NCBI GenBank assembly: GCA_028817795.1
Contig: JAPPOU010000043.1
Coordinates: 1-32,937 of the forward strand
Origin: Alphaproteobacteria bacterium
GTDB lineage: Bacteria > Pseudomonadota > Alphaproteobacteria > Micavibrionales > UBA2020
Length of the DNA: 32,937 nucleotides
Direction of reading: 5' to 3'
Shown here: positions 6,729 through 15,521 of the stretch, in pieces
Layout of the letters: each line of letters starts with the position of its first letter
How positions within the stretch are numbered: position 1 is the first letter of the stretch
Position numbers and translations under genes: made by a program
The notes under the pieces: model-generated
Seen by the model: only the letters and a program-made list of their open reading frames with translations
What the model was told of the DNA's origin: nothing
The model's database searches: none

Positions 6729-7814
6729 CTAATCTCCAAGACAAATACCAAGCGCCCGCGCCGTATGCACCAAGGCATCGTCTTGATTGACGGCATGATA
6801 GCTGGCAATGGCTTCTTCAATCGGCACGTCGATCACGGAACGGTTGGACCATGCAACCATACGATCAAACTTGCCCTGCGCGACCAGGTCAACGGCATGC
6901 ACGCCAAAAGCTGCTGCCACAATGCGGTCTTGGTGAATGGGGGAAGACCCGCGCAACACGTGCCCCAACACCGTGACACGCGTTTCAAACCCTGTTTTTT
7001 CCGCAATCAAATCGCCAATGTAATAACCGATACCGCCATAGGTTTTCTTCCCGCCGTAATGCTCAACCTGTCGCGCACCACCCGTTTCGGTTTTCACCGC
7101 CTCTGACACAACGACCAGCGCAAAGTTGCGCCCTTCCTGCTCGCGGATCGACATGATCTTTTCTGCGATTTTATCCGTACTATAAGAAATTTCAGGAATC
7201 AAAATAACATCCGCGCCACCGGCAATACCCGCTGCCAGCGCGACATGGCCCGCATCGCGCCCCATAACCTCCAGTACCATCACGCGGTCATGGCTGGCCG
7301 CTGTGGGCTGCAAACGATCAAGCGCTTCTGTTGCTACATGCACCGCCGTTTCAAAGCCGACGGAAATTTCCGTTTTACCGACATCGTTATCCATCGTTTT
7401 GGGAATGGTCACAAGATTAAAACCGCCGCGCTTTGCAAGGCCGCGCAAAATATCCATGCTGCCATCGCCGCCAATGGCGATCACGGCTTCCAGCTCCAGC
7501 TCTTTAATGCCGTCAATAATTTCCTGCGTTCTATCCTTGAACGTGCCATCCGGCATCGGGAACTTAAACGGGTTGCCCTTGTTCGTTGTGCCAAGAATTG
7601 TGCCGCCAAGGCGCATGATCGTCGTGTCAAACATCTCACGCGTCAGCTTTTGGTAGCGGATGGGTCTATCCAAAAGACCCGCCGTGCCGTCTTCGATACC
7701 GTAAATTTCCCAGCCACGCGATACCGCTGCGAAGACCGCCGCGCGAATCACGGCGTTCAGGCCTGCGCAATCGCCGCCGCTGGTTAAAATGCCGATCCGT
7801 TTTTTCTCTGCCAT
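6729..7814 (-). CDS. pfkA: 6-phosphofructokinase
   Basis: A 361-residue cytoplasmic enzyme that phosphorylates fructose-6-phosphate in glycolysis. The phosphofructokinase signatures are the N-terminal GILTSGGDCAGLNAVIR, GGDGS at 115-119, PKTMDND at 138-144 with the catalytic D142, and an MGRDAGH sugar-phosphate motif. GGDGS rather than GGDD suggests ATP as donor, while the lysine of PKT is shared with pyrophosphate-dependent enzymes; ATP-dependent enzymes with both exist, so the donor is probably ATP but not proven. The start at 7814 has GAGGG five bases upstream; a longer frame from 7838 lacks support. It is divergent from the DUF465 gene. Confidence 0.9.
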   Translation of the reverse strand: MAEKKRIGILTSGGDCAGLNAVIRAAVFAAVSRGWEIYGIEDGTAGLLDRPIRYQKLTREMFDTTIMRLGGTILGTTNKGNPFKFPMPDGTFKDRTQEIIDGIKELELEAVIAIGGDGSMDILRGLAKRGGFNLVTIPKTMDNDVGKTEISVGFETAVHVATEALDRLQPTAASHDRVMVLEVMGRDAGHVALAAGIAGGADVILIPEISYSTDKIAEKIMSIREQEGRNFALVVVSEAVKTETGGARQVEHYGGKKTYGGIGYYIGDLIAEKTGFETRVTVLGHVLRGSSPIHQDRIVAAAFGVHAVDLVAQGKFDRMVAWSNRSVIDVPIEEAIASYHAVNQDDALVHTARALGICLGD

Positions 7815-7928
7815 ATCCACCCTCTTCTGCGCCCTCACAGCTTTATGTATATGAGGGCATTAGCGCTTATCATCTTATGCCATTCCTGATATCATATTTC
7901 GCGCAAAAGGAAATGGTGCTTTTTACAC

Positions 7929-8135
7929 ATGCTGCCAGAAGAACAAGAAGAACTGCAGAAAATGCTGGAACAGCTCCGGTCCGAACACCGGGATCTGGAC
8001 GTTGTGATCGAACAACTCAGCGAGGCTGTTCCCGTAGATTTCCTGCGCTTGCAGCGCCTGAAAAAACGCAAACTCCTTCTTAAAGACTCCATCGCGAAGA
8101 TCGAAAGCATGCTCTTGCCCGATATCATCGCGTGA
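7929..8135 (+). CDS. DUF465 (YdcH-like) small coiled-coil protein
   Basis: A 68-residue protein, almost entirely helical, with an EEQEELQKMLEQLRSEHRDL opening and a central 'VDFLRLQRLKKRKLLLKDSI' block. The invariant LKKRKLxLKDxI is the hallmark of DUF465, common in alphaproteobacteria. The molecular function is not known. The ribosome-binding site is weak: AAGG lies unusually far (about 17 bases) from the ATG. The two-TM protein gene follows after 29 bases on the same strand. Confidence 0.85.
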   Translation: MLPEEQEELQKMLEQLRSEHRDLDVVIEQLSEAVPVDFLRLQRLKKRKLLLKDSIAKIESMLLPDIIA

Positions 8136-8164
8136 TACGAACCTTTTAAAGAGACGAGGACAAA

Positions 8165-8440
8165 ATGCAATTTGACCCGGATAACAGGCAAGACCAATCA
8201 GAAGTCAACAGCCTGACGCTACAGCTTATCATTGCCGCAACAGTCGGCACGCTGGCCGCGACGGGCATTTCCTATATCCTGAAAATGACGGAACTGGGCG
8301 CCATCAAGCCCGAACTTCTTTTCATTCCCTGGGGCATTGCTCTTGTTTTTGGCGTATCCATGGGCTTTCAACGCGGTGTCCACGCGGAACGTCGCCGCGT
8401 GCAGGCGCAGGATGACAAAAATAAAGGCGATGCGGCATAG
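8165..8440 (+). CDS. Small two-TM inner-membrane protein of unknown function
   Basis: A 91-residue protein with a short charged N-terminus and two hydrophobic segments (about 18-39 and 50-68). Between them is a loop, and the cytoplasmic-type tail is very basic and acidic (VHAERRRVQAQDDKNKG). A GAGG five bases before the ATG supports the start. I do not recognise the family. It follows the DUF465 gene closely and converges on hda, 15 bases away. Confidence 0.6.
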   Translation: MQFDPDNRQDQSEVNSLTLQLIIAATVGTLAATGISYILKMTELGAIKPELLFIPWGIALVFGVSMGFQRGVHAERRRVQAQDDKNKGDAA

Positions 8441-8455
8441 CGCTGCCTGCGCCCG

Positions 8456-9115
8456 TTACCCTGCATCCAAAAGATCACGTACAAAAGGCACTGTCACTGC
8501 GCGCTTTTCTGCAAGCGCCTTTGTATCTATACGCGCAACAAGGCTGCGCGCTGCTGCAAACGACCGCTCCATACGCTTAACCAAAAACGCAATTACATCA
8601 GCAGGAACGGCAAGCTGCCGATCGGAAAACATTTTCGCAAGAACGACGGACAGTACCGCGTCATCGGGCGGCGATACGGTCACTACAGGCACGGACAAAA
8701 GACGTGATTTTAAATCCGGCAACGCAATACCCCAGTCACGCGGGGGCGTTTCAGCCGTCAGTAACATATGCCCGCCTGTTTCCTTCAGGTGGTTATAAAG
8801 ATGAAGAAATGACCGCGCCTGCGCTTCATCCACCGTAAAACGCGGGGCATCATCCACCACCACGGCCCGCAAGCCCTCTTCCGGTGCAGGCAAGGCACCT
8901 TGCACCACAACGGCGGACGACTCTTGCTGCCAGATGGCTGCCAAATGCGTTTTTCCCGCACCCGGCGGGCCACACACAATCAGCACATGCGAGGGCCACG
9001 ACGGCGGGTATTGCGCAACTTGCTGCAAAGCCGCCGCATTGCACGGCGCCTCAAAAAAATCTCCCCGCGTATAACGGGACACAGTTTCAAGATCAAATGG
9101 AAGCTGTTCAGGCAT
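8456..9115 (-). CDS. hda: DnaA-like regulatory ATPase Hda (HdaA)
   Basis: A 219-residue protein consisting of the DnaA AAA+ core without the DNA-binding domain. The N-terminus EQLPFDL resembles the beta-clamp-binding motif of Hda proteins. Walker A is GPPGAGKTH (49-57), and Walker B is VVVDDA with D88-D89. A C-terminal AAA+ lid (FAAARSLVARID) includes a sensor-2-like arginine. Hda with the clamp promotes hydrolysis of DnaA-ATP, limiting re-initiation of replication. ATG 9115 is chosen; a TTG at 9124 would overlap the stop of the upstream DUF2066 gene. The spacing of five bases indicates co-transcription. The ribosome-binding site is weak. Confidence 0.85.
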   Translation of the reverse strand: MPEQLPFDLETVSRYTRGDFFEAPCNAAALQQVAQYPPSWPSHVLIVCGPPGAGKTHLAAIWQQESSAVVVQGALPAPEEGLRAVVVDDAPRFTVDEAQARSFLHLYNHLKETGGHMLLTAETPPRDWGIALPDLKSRLLSVPVVTVSPPDDAVLSVVLAKMFSDRQLAVPADVIAFLVKRMERSFAAARSLVARIDTKALAEKRAVTVPFVRDLLDAG

Positions 9116-9120
9116 CAATA

Positions 9121-10383
9121 TCAATCGCCCAATATATCGAGGGTATAAACAGTTTCACGCGCCGATAACGCATCACCCACAACAACACCCGCACTTTGAA
9201 GATGAAGCCCGGCATCGGCCAACGCCACGTTCATCGCGGCCATGTCACAAGCACATTTCAGCGTGAAGGCTGCCCCGCCACTGTTCAAAGACGTTAACTC
9301 CATAGCCAATGGCGGCGTTGCAGCGGCAATACGTTTTTGTAAATCCACCCAACGGCCAAAATCAGAAAAATGCGCCTCTGCACGCACGGCAAGACGGTCA
9401 TCTGCTTGCTCCACCCGCCGCACGCTGTGCTGCACCACAGGCTGTACGCGCTCATCGGCACGGTCTTTCAAGTATTGCGCGACAAGGCGCTGTGCCTGCT
9501 GTGCAATGCCAGCATTATCCGCAGCGCGGCCATAAGACACCAAAGGCGCACGCGTTCCCAATTTACCATCACTGTACAAATACACATCCACCGCCAAAGT
9601 CACACCCTCGGCATTCAGGACAATCAATGCAACGTCATCCGTTTCATACTTTTTGCGCATGGCCTCCAAAAAGGTGTAATCACCACGCCATGTCGTTTCC
9701 GGCGCGCCTGTTGTAATATCGGTAATATCGCCAAGCGGCACGACCAAATTCCACCCCGGCACATCCAGCGGAGACTGTTGCCACGCATCCAGCCAATAAT
9801 TCGTATCTTCCCACAACACCATGCTGCCATTGCTGATTTCAAGAAAAGGCAGCACAAGCGCAGTACGCGTATCTGAAGCAGCATGTGCAAAACCGTCGAT
9901 ATCTATGTAGTTCGTCACCGTATCCCTGAACCGCACCGTAAAGTTCGCAACATAGCGCGTCGGAGAAAGCTGTTCGCTGACAATTTGGAAGTCTTGCACG
10001 ACTGCCGCAATGGCGCGGTCATCCGGCATATCAAAAGCCGCAAAGGCGTCTGTCGTCATGTTCCGTTCTGCCAACTTGCTGAAGGCTGCACGCTTGGCAG
10101 CGGCAATGGCCAGGCTGCGTGCCACAACGGCATCCTTTGCCGTTTTGTCAACGCGCACATCTGTCACAGTCAGGGGGTCTTGCCCTTCCATCGGGGCCGC
10201 AACTTCTACCGATTCCGGTATTACGGACGCCCCTTTTTCTTTTGCCGTAACTTCTGCAGGGGGGATATTCGTGACCTGTACAACATCATCGCGAATCACG
10301 TCTTCCGCCCCGGCAGCGGGCGGCAGCACCATCATTGCCAGCGCGACAAAGCCGCAGGCCAAAACTTTTTTTGACGTAATCAT
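9121..10383 (-). CDS. DUF2066 protein with signal peptide
   Basis: A 420-residue exported protein. A cleavable signal peptide (MITSKKVLACGFVALAMMV then PPAAGAED) suggests a periplasmic location. The body has the DUF2066 features: an early 'AIAAAKRAAFSKLAER' helix, a 'FQIVSEQLSPTRYVANFTVRF' block (split FQIVSEQLSPTR, YVANFTVRF), and an ALVLPFLE strand. The function of the family is not established. The start at 10383 is taken from the signal peptide and an AAGGA ten bases upstream; the frame is open to 10473 but that part is not protein-like. It directly precedes hda on the same strand, a pairing I recall from other alphaproteobacteria. Confidence 0.8.
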   Translation of the reverse strand: MITSKKVLACGFVALAMMVLPPAAGAEDVIRDDVVQVTNIPPAEVTAKEKGASVIPESVEVAAPMEGQDPLTVTDVRVDKTAKDAVVARSLAIAAAKRAAFSKLAERNMTTDAFAAFDMPDDRAIAAVVQDFQIVSEQLSPTRYVANFTVRFRDTVTNYIDIDGFAHAASDTRTALVLPFLEISNGSMVLWEDTNYWLDAWQQSPLDVPGWNLVVPLGDITDITTGAPETTWRGDYTFLEAMRKKYETDDVALIVLNAEGVTLAVDVYLYSDGKLGTRAPLVSYGRAADNAGIAQQAQRLVAQYLKDRADERVQPVVQHSVRRVEQADDRLAVRAEAHFSDFGRWVDLQKRIAAATPPLAMELTSLNSGGAAFTLKCACDMAAMNVALADAGLHLQSAGVVVGDALSARETVYTLDILGD

Positions 10384-10525
10384 GACGTTGTCATCCTTAA
10401 AACACAAGGTACCCCTAGAAAGTAGGAGGGCTTCACCATAAAAGCAAGTCAAATTATTGAGCGTTTCCGGCAAGATCGGTTATGATTTTAAGGTGAGAAG
10501 CCGCACCGGGCGGGCATAGGGGAAT

Positions 10526-10660
10526 ATGATGACGCAAGACAACAACCAGCAACTGAAAAACGCAGAACAGCTCTGGAACAATTTTACACTCTTCACAACT
10601 GTCGCCGCCAGCGCAACAGTTGGCGTTCTGGCATTGATGGCATTGTTTTTGCTGCCATGA
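10526..10660 (+). CDS. Short single-TM peptide resembling aa3-type cytochrome c oxidase subunit IV
   Basis: A 44-residue peptide with a polar N-terminus, a short amphipathic piece ([13 protein letters not shown]), and one C-terminal membrane helix (about 24-43, ending ALMALFLLP). This is the layout of the alphaproteobacterial aa3 oxidase subunit IV family (COX4_pro_2), where a (T/L)W..F motif precedes a single helix. The match is by pattern only, and length alone makes the call weak. AGGGG upstream fits a start at 10526 or at the second ATG at 10529. Its stop TGA overlaps the start of the histidine kinase gene (ATGA), so the two are coupled. Confidence 0.55.
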   Translation: MMTQDNNQQLKNAEQLWNNFTLFTTVAASATVGVLALMALFLLP

Positions 10661-13600
10661 CAATACACGCCACCATATCAGGGGCGGCCAAAACAACCGC
10701 CGCATTTTTTCTGCTTATCGCGGCAATGACTTTGCATGCGCCCGACCTTGCGGCGCAAACAGCCCCGCAAGACACGCTGCAAGCTCACAGCGCGCCACAG
10801 GCACGCACAACCAGAACCAATGTGCGCCTTTACAAAACGCTCATCCTGTCCAGCCAAGCGCCGGATTACGATCTCACCCCTTACGTCAAGATATTGCCAG
10901 ACCCACGCAGGTCTTTATCCTTTCCGTCCATCCTTACGTCATTCAAAAGCGGTGGTGGAGAAAGCGTATCCACACCCTATATCTCGCTTGACGGCGCAGA
11001 GGGCGGGTATTGGATTGTTTTCAGCCTTTATAACCGCAATCAGGCCCGCGCGCGCTGGGTGCTGGACCTCGGCAACCGCATGGCCGGCACGCTGGGAACG
11101 GCAGAGCGCATTGCCGTTTTTAGCGACCAGCAACCGGAACAACCCCTTATGACCGACGGGCGCAAGGTCAAAAACAAGCAACACACGCAAGGACAGCACC
11201 GCAACGCCGTACCGTTAACGTTGACCCCCGGCGTTCTGCGCACCGTGGCCATTTACGTTGAGCCTATGGCTGGCATGCCGTTTCATTTTCGTTTGAACCT
11301 TAAGGAACAAGCTCTTTTCAGCTCCACGGCAGAACAATCAGACCTTGAGCGTAACATTTTATCCATGACCATCATGGCGGCGGCGGCCATTTTGTTTATT
11401 TTCTTCCTGAACCACCAAAAAGCCCTGCCCGCATTCCTGATCGGATATCTGGGCTGCGCGTATTTCCTTTATGTCGCGCTTGATGAAATTGTGTCCTACG
11501 GCAACAACACGCCTGTCGTCTTGATCGATATCCTGCTGGCCGCTATCGCACTTTTATCCATAGGCATCATGCGAAAGGCCACCATCGATCACAAAATGGC
11601 CGACAATATACTCAACATGGTAGCCGCCATTATCGTTGCCGCCACATCCATCGGGTATTTTTTCAATGCGACAACGCCCGCCGTATACATGATTATGGGG
11701 CGCGTTCTACCTGTGTTGATTCCCATTCTGGGCACCTGCGTTAGCTTGCGGGCCGCTTTCGCGACGAAAAAACGCCCCATGTCGTCACTTTTTGCGGCAG
11801 CGTGGATCATCTTGCTCACCGTCAGCGTATGGCGCACAACGGCCTTGATATCGCCATCGGAACAGACCGCATTGGCTCTCAATACCTATTGGGTTGGGTT
11901 TGTGTTGCACTTTACATTGCTCTCTTTCTCCGTTCTGCGCTTTTTGATTTTGACCGAAGACCGTAAACAGGCAGAAAGGGACAATCTGCAGCGCAAGCAG
12001 GAAGAAGAACTGGAACTGCGCAAAACAAAAGAAGTTGCCGACCAAACGCGGCTTTTGGGCGTTTTGCAACGCGAAAAAGAACTGATGGCCGATCTGCGCA
12101 ACCGCGAGGCTGAACGCATCAAGGCCTTGCGCCACGCAAAGGAAGTAGCGGACCAGGCCAATCAGGCGAAATCAGACTTCCTTGCCGTGATGAGCCATGA
12201 AATCCGCACGCCCATGACAGGCATCATGGGCATGGTGCGCCTATTGCTTGATACGCCCATGAACGACCGCCAGCGGGAATACGCCAAAACAATCCAGTAT
12301 TCCGGCGACGCGCTGCTTGCGCTCTTGAACGACATTCTTGACCTCTCCAAGGCCGAGGAAGGAAAGATGACGCTGGAAAGCATCAATTTTGAAAGCACAA
12401 AACTGGTGGAAAGTGTCGTCTTGCTGATGTCAGGCCGCGCAGACGAAAAGCGCATTACGCTCAGCGCTGAAATCGCGCCCGATATCCCGCCCGTCCTGAA
12501 AGGGGACCCCACGCGTCTACGACAAATCTTTCTTAACCTTATCAGCAATGCCATCAAGTTCACGGACAAAGGCTCTGTAACCGTTATCATGAAGCCCTAT
12601 GACATGACGGCGAAGAAACCGCGCATTTATTTCGCTGTCAAAGATACCGGCATCGGGATTTCAAAAGACGCGCAAGAAAAACTTTTCACACCCTATACGC
12701 AGGCAGATGACAGCATATCACGTCAATTCGGCGGCACTGGGCTGGGGCTAGCCATCTGCAAAAAACTTGTTGAAGCCATGGGCGGCAGCATCCAACTGGA
12801 CAGCAAAGCTGGCGAGGGTACAACTTTTTACTTCATCTTGCCCTTCGACATCGGCAAGGCAGAAAACCCTGTCACTGAAAGTGCCGTGGACATCTCTCCC
12901 ATGCGTATCCTTGTCGTCGATGACAACGTTATTAACCAGCGCGTTGTTGCGGGTCTGCTGGAAAAAGACGGCCACACAATCGTAACAACCAGCAGTGCCG
13001 AAGAAGCCTTAAACGAATTAAAATCTGCAGGCTTTGACGCTGTGTTGATGGACATGGAAATGCCCAACGTGAACGGGCTGGAGGCAACAGGTATGATCCG
13101 CGCGCTGCCGGACGCGGAAAAAGCAAAAACGCCTGTCATCGCCATGACGGGCAATATTTCGGCAGATGCCATTGCAGATTGTCGCGCTGCGGGCATGAAC
13201 GATCACCTTGGCAAGCCCATCAATCCTGAACAATTGCGCGCCTTGCTCTCACGACTCTGTGGGCAACAGCAACCTGCCACTACACAAACGACACCACCAT
13301 CGCCTGTGCCTGCCGCTACTGCACCAACTGCTGAACAACCTGCAGCGGTAGAAAAACCCGCCGCACCCACACCGGCGGCACCCGCAGACAGCGCGCAATG
13401 GCAAAAACTGTTTAACCTTGACGTTCTTGGCGGCCTCAAAGAAAGCTTGGGCAGCGATCAGTTCATGGATATGATGAACGGCCTTTACGAGAAATGCGAA
13501 GAGCTGATTACAGAGGCTGAAGCCGCACTGGAAAAAGGGGATGCCAACGCCCTTGGCGGCAGAGGGCATGACATCAAAGGCATGACAGCCAACTTTGGCC

Positions 13601-13749
13601 TGACAGGCATTAGCGGCCTTGCCGGACAAATCGAGCGTAAAGCTAAAGACGGCTGGGAAGCAAAAAAACTTTCAGACCAAGTCCTGAAACTGCGCCCCGT
13701 TTACAACGAAACGCGCAAAGCGCTGGAAAGCTGGGCCAAGTCGGCTTAA
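10657..13749 (+). CDS. Hybrid sensor histidine kinase: 7TM sensor, HisKA, HATPase, REC, HPt
   Basis: A 1030-residue membrane sensor with a complete internal phosphorelay. A signal peptide (about 1-33) leads to an extracytoplasmic domain (about 45-225) resembling 7TMR-DISMED2. Seven hydrophobic helices (about 235-440) follow, then a long coiled coil (445-500). HisKA carries H514 in SHEIRTP. The ATPase has the N box around 'LISNAIKF', DTGIGI, and [11 protein letters not shown]. The receiver has D755/D756 and phosphoacceptor D799 in LMDMEMP. After a Pro/Ala linker, the HPt domain has H971 in [12 protein letters not shown]. The signal and the output regulator are unknown, and no response regulator gene is adjacent. 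It overlaps the CoxIV-like peptide gene by four bases. Confidence 0.9.
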   Translation: MTIHATISGAAKTTAAFFLLIAAMTLHAPDLAAQTAPQDTLQAHSAPQARTTRTNVRLYKTLILSSQAPDYDLTPYVKILPDPRRSLSFPSILTSFKSGGGESVSTPYISLDGAEGGYWIVFSLYNRNQARARWVLDLGNRMAGTLGTAERIAVFSDQQPEQPLMTDGRKVKNKQHTQGQHRNAVPLTLTPGVLRTVAIYVEPMAGMPFHFRLNLKEQALFSSTAEQSDLERNILSMTIMAAAAILFIFFLNHQKALPAFLIGYLGCAYFLYVALDEIVSYGNNTPVVLIDILLAAIALLSIGIMRKATIDHKMADNILNMVAAIIVAATSIGYFFNATTPAVYMIMGRVLPVLIPILGTCVSLRAAFATKKRPMSSLFAAAWIILLTVSVWRTTALISPSEQTALALNTYWVGFVLHFTLLSFSVLRFLILTEDRKQAERDNLQRKQEEELELRKTKEVADQTRLLGVLQREKELMADLRNREAERIKALRHAKEVADQANQAKSDFLAVMSHEIRTPMTGIMGMVRLLLDTPMNDRQREYAKTIQYSGDALLALLNDILDLSKAEEGKMTLESINFESTKLVESVVLLMSGRADEKRITLSAEIAPDIPPVLKGDPTRLRQIFLNLISNAIKFTDKGSVTVIMKPYDMTAKKPRIYFAVKDTGIGISKDAQEKLFTPYTQADDSISRQFGGTGLGLAICKKLVEAMGGSIQLDSKAGEGTTFYFILPFDIGKAENPVTESAVDISPMRILVVDDNVINQRVVAGLLEKDGHTIVTTSSAEEALNELKSAGFDAVLMDMEMPNVNGLEATGMIRALPDAEKAKTPVIAMTGNISADAIADCRAAGMNDHLGKPINPEQLRALLSRLCGQQQPATTQTTPPSPVPAATAPTAEQPAAVEKPAAPTPAAPADSAQWQKLFNLDVLGGLKESLGSDQFMDMMNGLYEKCEELITEAEAALEKGDANALGGRGHDIKGMTANFGLTGISGLAGQIERKAKDGWEAKKLSDQVLKLRPVYNETRKALESWAKSA

Positions 13750-13758
13750 CAAGCTTTA

Positions 13759-14136
13759 CTATGCCGCCGTATCCTGCCGGGGTGAGTTTTTCTTTTTCCC
13801 CACCGTCTGCGCGTGCAGGTTTTTTTCCAAAACCAAATCAACAATACGCTGCTCACGCTTGTTTGCCCGTTGGCAGTGGTTTTTCTGGAACATGTCGAGG
13901 AAGCGAATCACGACTTGCGCCCATTTTTTATCCCGCGCGCGCCATGCGTGCGATGAAACCGATTCCCATGCATAGCCATTGAATATCGTTGCATTCACAA
14001 AATGATCCAACGCGCGCACGCCCTGCCGCACACGTTTTACGGGGCCAAACAACCCAACAACGCAAATCAACAAATACCCTGTAACAGCCAGCGGCACCAT
14101 AATTGTCACCAGCGCAATGCCTGCAATACGTTCCAT
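13759..14136 (-). CDS. Small membrane protein with a phage-protein-like C-terminus
   Basis: A 125-residue protein. The N-terminus is a membrane helix (about 5-30, LVTIMVPLAVTGYLLICVVG), followed by a basic soluble part. That part contains ALDHFVNATIFNGYAWESVSSHAWRA (pieces: ALDHFVNATI, ESVSSHAWRA), then WAQVVIRFLDMF and HCQRANKREQR. The ESxSSxAxRA ... HC...E motif order resembles small proteins I remember from prophages and their relatives; the family function is unknown. Its ATG overlaps the P450 stop by one base (TAATG), making it the last gene of the capsule operon. No terminator was found after it; it converges on the kinase gene nine bases away. Confidence 0.6.
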   Translation of the reverse strand: MERIAGIALVTIMVPLAVTGYLLICVVGLFGPVKRVRQGVRALDHFVNATIFNGYAWESVSSHAWRARDKKWAQVVIRFLDMFQKNHCQRANKREQRIVDLVLEKNLHAQTVGKKKNSPRQDTAA

Positions 14137-15521
14137 TATACCCCTCGCCGCTTTAAAATCACCCGCATCCCGTTATCTGATCGTACGGTAATGCGACCTA
14201 CAGGTTCCGGTACAAAACCCGGTGCCAGTTCCACTTTGTACGCTTTTAAAAACGATGCCAGAACCAATGCCGCCTCTTGCATCGCAAAGGCCGTGCCAAT
14301 ACACACACGCTGCCCCATACCGAAGGGCATAAAGGCGCTAGCCATAGGCACTTTCATTTTTCCCTTTTCATACCGAAACGGATCAAATCCATGCGGGTTA
14401 TCCCAAAAATCTTTATGCCTGTGAATCAACCATGGCGCAACAACGACGATAGAACCTTTTTTCATTTTCTTGTCACGCATTTCCGTGTCGTTCGCGCATT
14501 CACGCGTAAAAAAGCCGACGGGCGGATAAAGCCTGAGCGCTTCGCGAAAAATATCACGCACCAGCGCCATTCCCTTTAGCGATGATACGCTCCAGCCTTC
14601 TGTCTCTGTAACACGCACAACTTCTTGCGCCGCCTGGTCCTGTATATCAGGGTATAGCGACAAAAGATAAAGTGACCATGTGAGCGCACTGGCCGATGTT
14701 TCATGGCCCGCCAGAAACAACATGGCAATCTGGTCCACAATTTCCTCGAACGTGAAGCATGCGCCGGTATCCGGGTCTTTGGCTTGCAGGATGGTGGAGA
14801 GGATATCCTCCTCCGGCCCCGGTGTGCCGTTTTGTGCCGCTTCGTAGCGCGGCAAGATCAGCTTTGCCAGCGCATCCCTGATCTCTTGCCCTGCCTGAAG
14901 CCGCAGCTTTTCACCACGCCGCCCATAGGGCAACCAGCGCGGCAGGCGAAACACGCGCTTTAACGCGGCGGCGGGTGATTCCTTTTGAAAAAGGACAAAA
15001 GCATCAAAAATTTTCCGTGCCTCCTTATCATCAAGGCTGACAGACAAAATCGTGCGGAAAATCACATCTGCCGTCACAAAGGTCATTTCATGGTCGATAT
15101 CAAACGGTCCTTTATCCACCTCTTTTTCCAGCCGTGCCATCATTTCAGACACAGCGGCCTGCATCAGTGCAAAGACATGCTGCACACGCACCATGGTAAA
15201 GGACGGGTCCAGAAGATCGCGCTGCCGCCGCCACTGGTGACCGTTCGTTGTGAAAATACTTTCCCCCAAAAGCGGTCCTAAAATCTCGCCCAACATCCTG
15301 TGCTTGGGGAATGCATTCACCTCGTTCACCATCACGCGGCGGACCAGATCGGGCTGGTTGACCATGTAAAGGTCAATGCCCGGCAGGCTGACCTCCCCCA
15401 TCTTCATGCTGTAGCTGCGGGCATAGAGCGCATCCAGCAATGACCTCTTCTTTTTAAAGAACAGGCTGAACAGCGATGCCTTACCCTTCAGCGGCGGTGG
15501 AAATACGGGGCAAGCAGACAT
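14136..15521 (-). CDS. Cytochrome P450 monooxygenase
   Basis: A 461-residue soluble haem monooxygenase of normal length. All core P450 motifs are present: the oxygen-activation motif AGHETS (271-276) in helix I, ExxR as E327-R330 (EALR), and the haem-binding loop FMPFGMGQRVCIG with the cysteine ligand C407. No membrane anchor is seen. The style (LFLAGHETSASALTWSLYLL, PPVGFFTREC) resembles fatty-acid or lipid hydroxylating P450s, but the substrate cannot be read from sequence. No ferredoxin or reductase gene is in the window, so electrons must come from elsewhere. Its start overlaps the stop of the hydrolase-like gene by one base and its stop overlaps the next start, placing it firmly in the kps operon. 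Confidence 0.93.
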   Translation of the reverse strand: MSACPVFPPPLKGKASLFSLFFKKKRSLLDALYARSYSMKMGEVSLPGIDLYMVNQPDLVRRVMVNEVNAFPKHRMLGEILGPLLGESIFTTNGHQWRRQRDLLDPSFTMVRVQHVFALMQAAVSEMMARLEKEVDKGPFDIDHEMTFVTADVIFRTILSVSLDDKEARKIFDAFVLFQKESPAAALKRVFRLPRWLPYGRRGEKLRLQAGQEIRDALAKLILPRYEAAQNGTPGPEEDILSTILQAKDPDTGACFTFEEIVDQIAMLFLAGHETSASALTWSLYLLSLYPDIQDQAAQEVVRVTETEGWSVSSLKGMALVRDIFREALRLYPPVGFFTRECANDTEMRDKKMKKGSIVVVAPWLIHRHKDFWDNPHGFDPFRYEKGKMKVPMASAFMPFGMGQRVCIGTAFAMQEAALVLASFLKAYKVELAPGFVPEPVGRITVRSDNGMRVILKRRGV

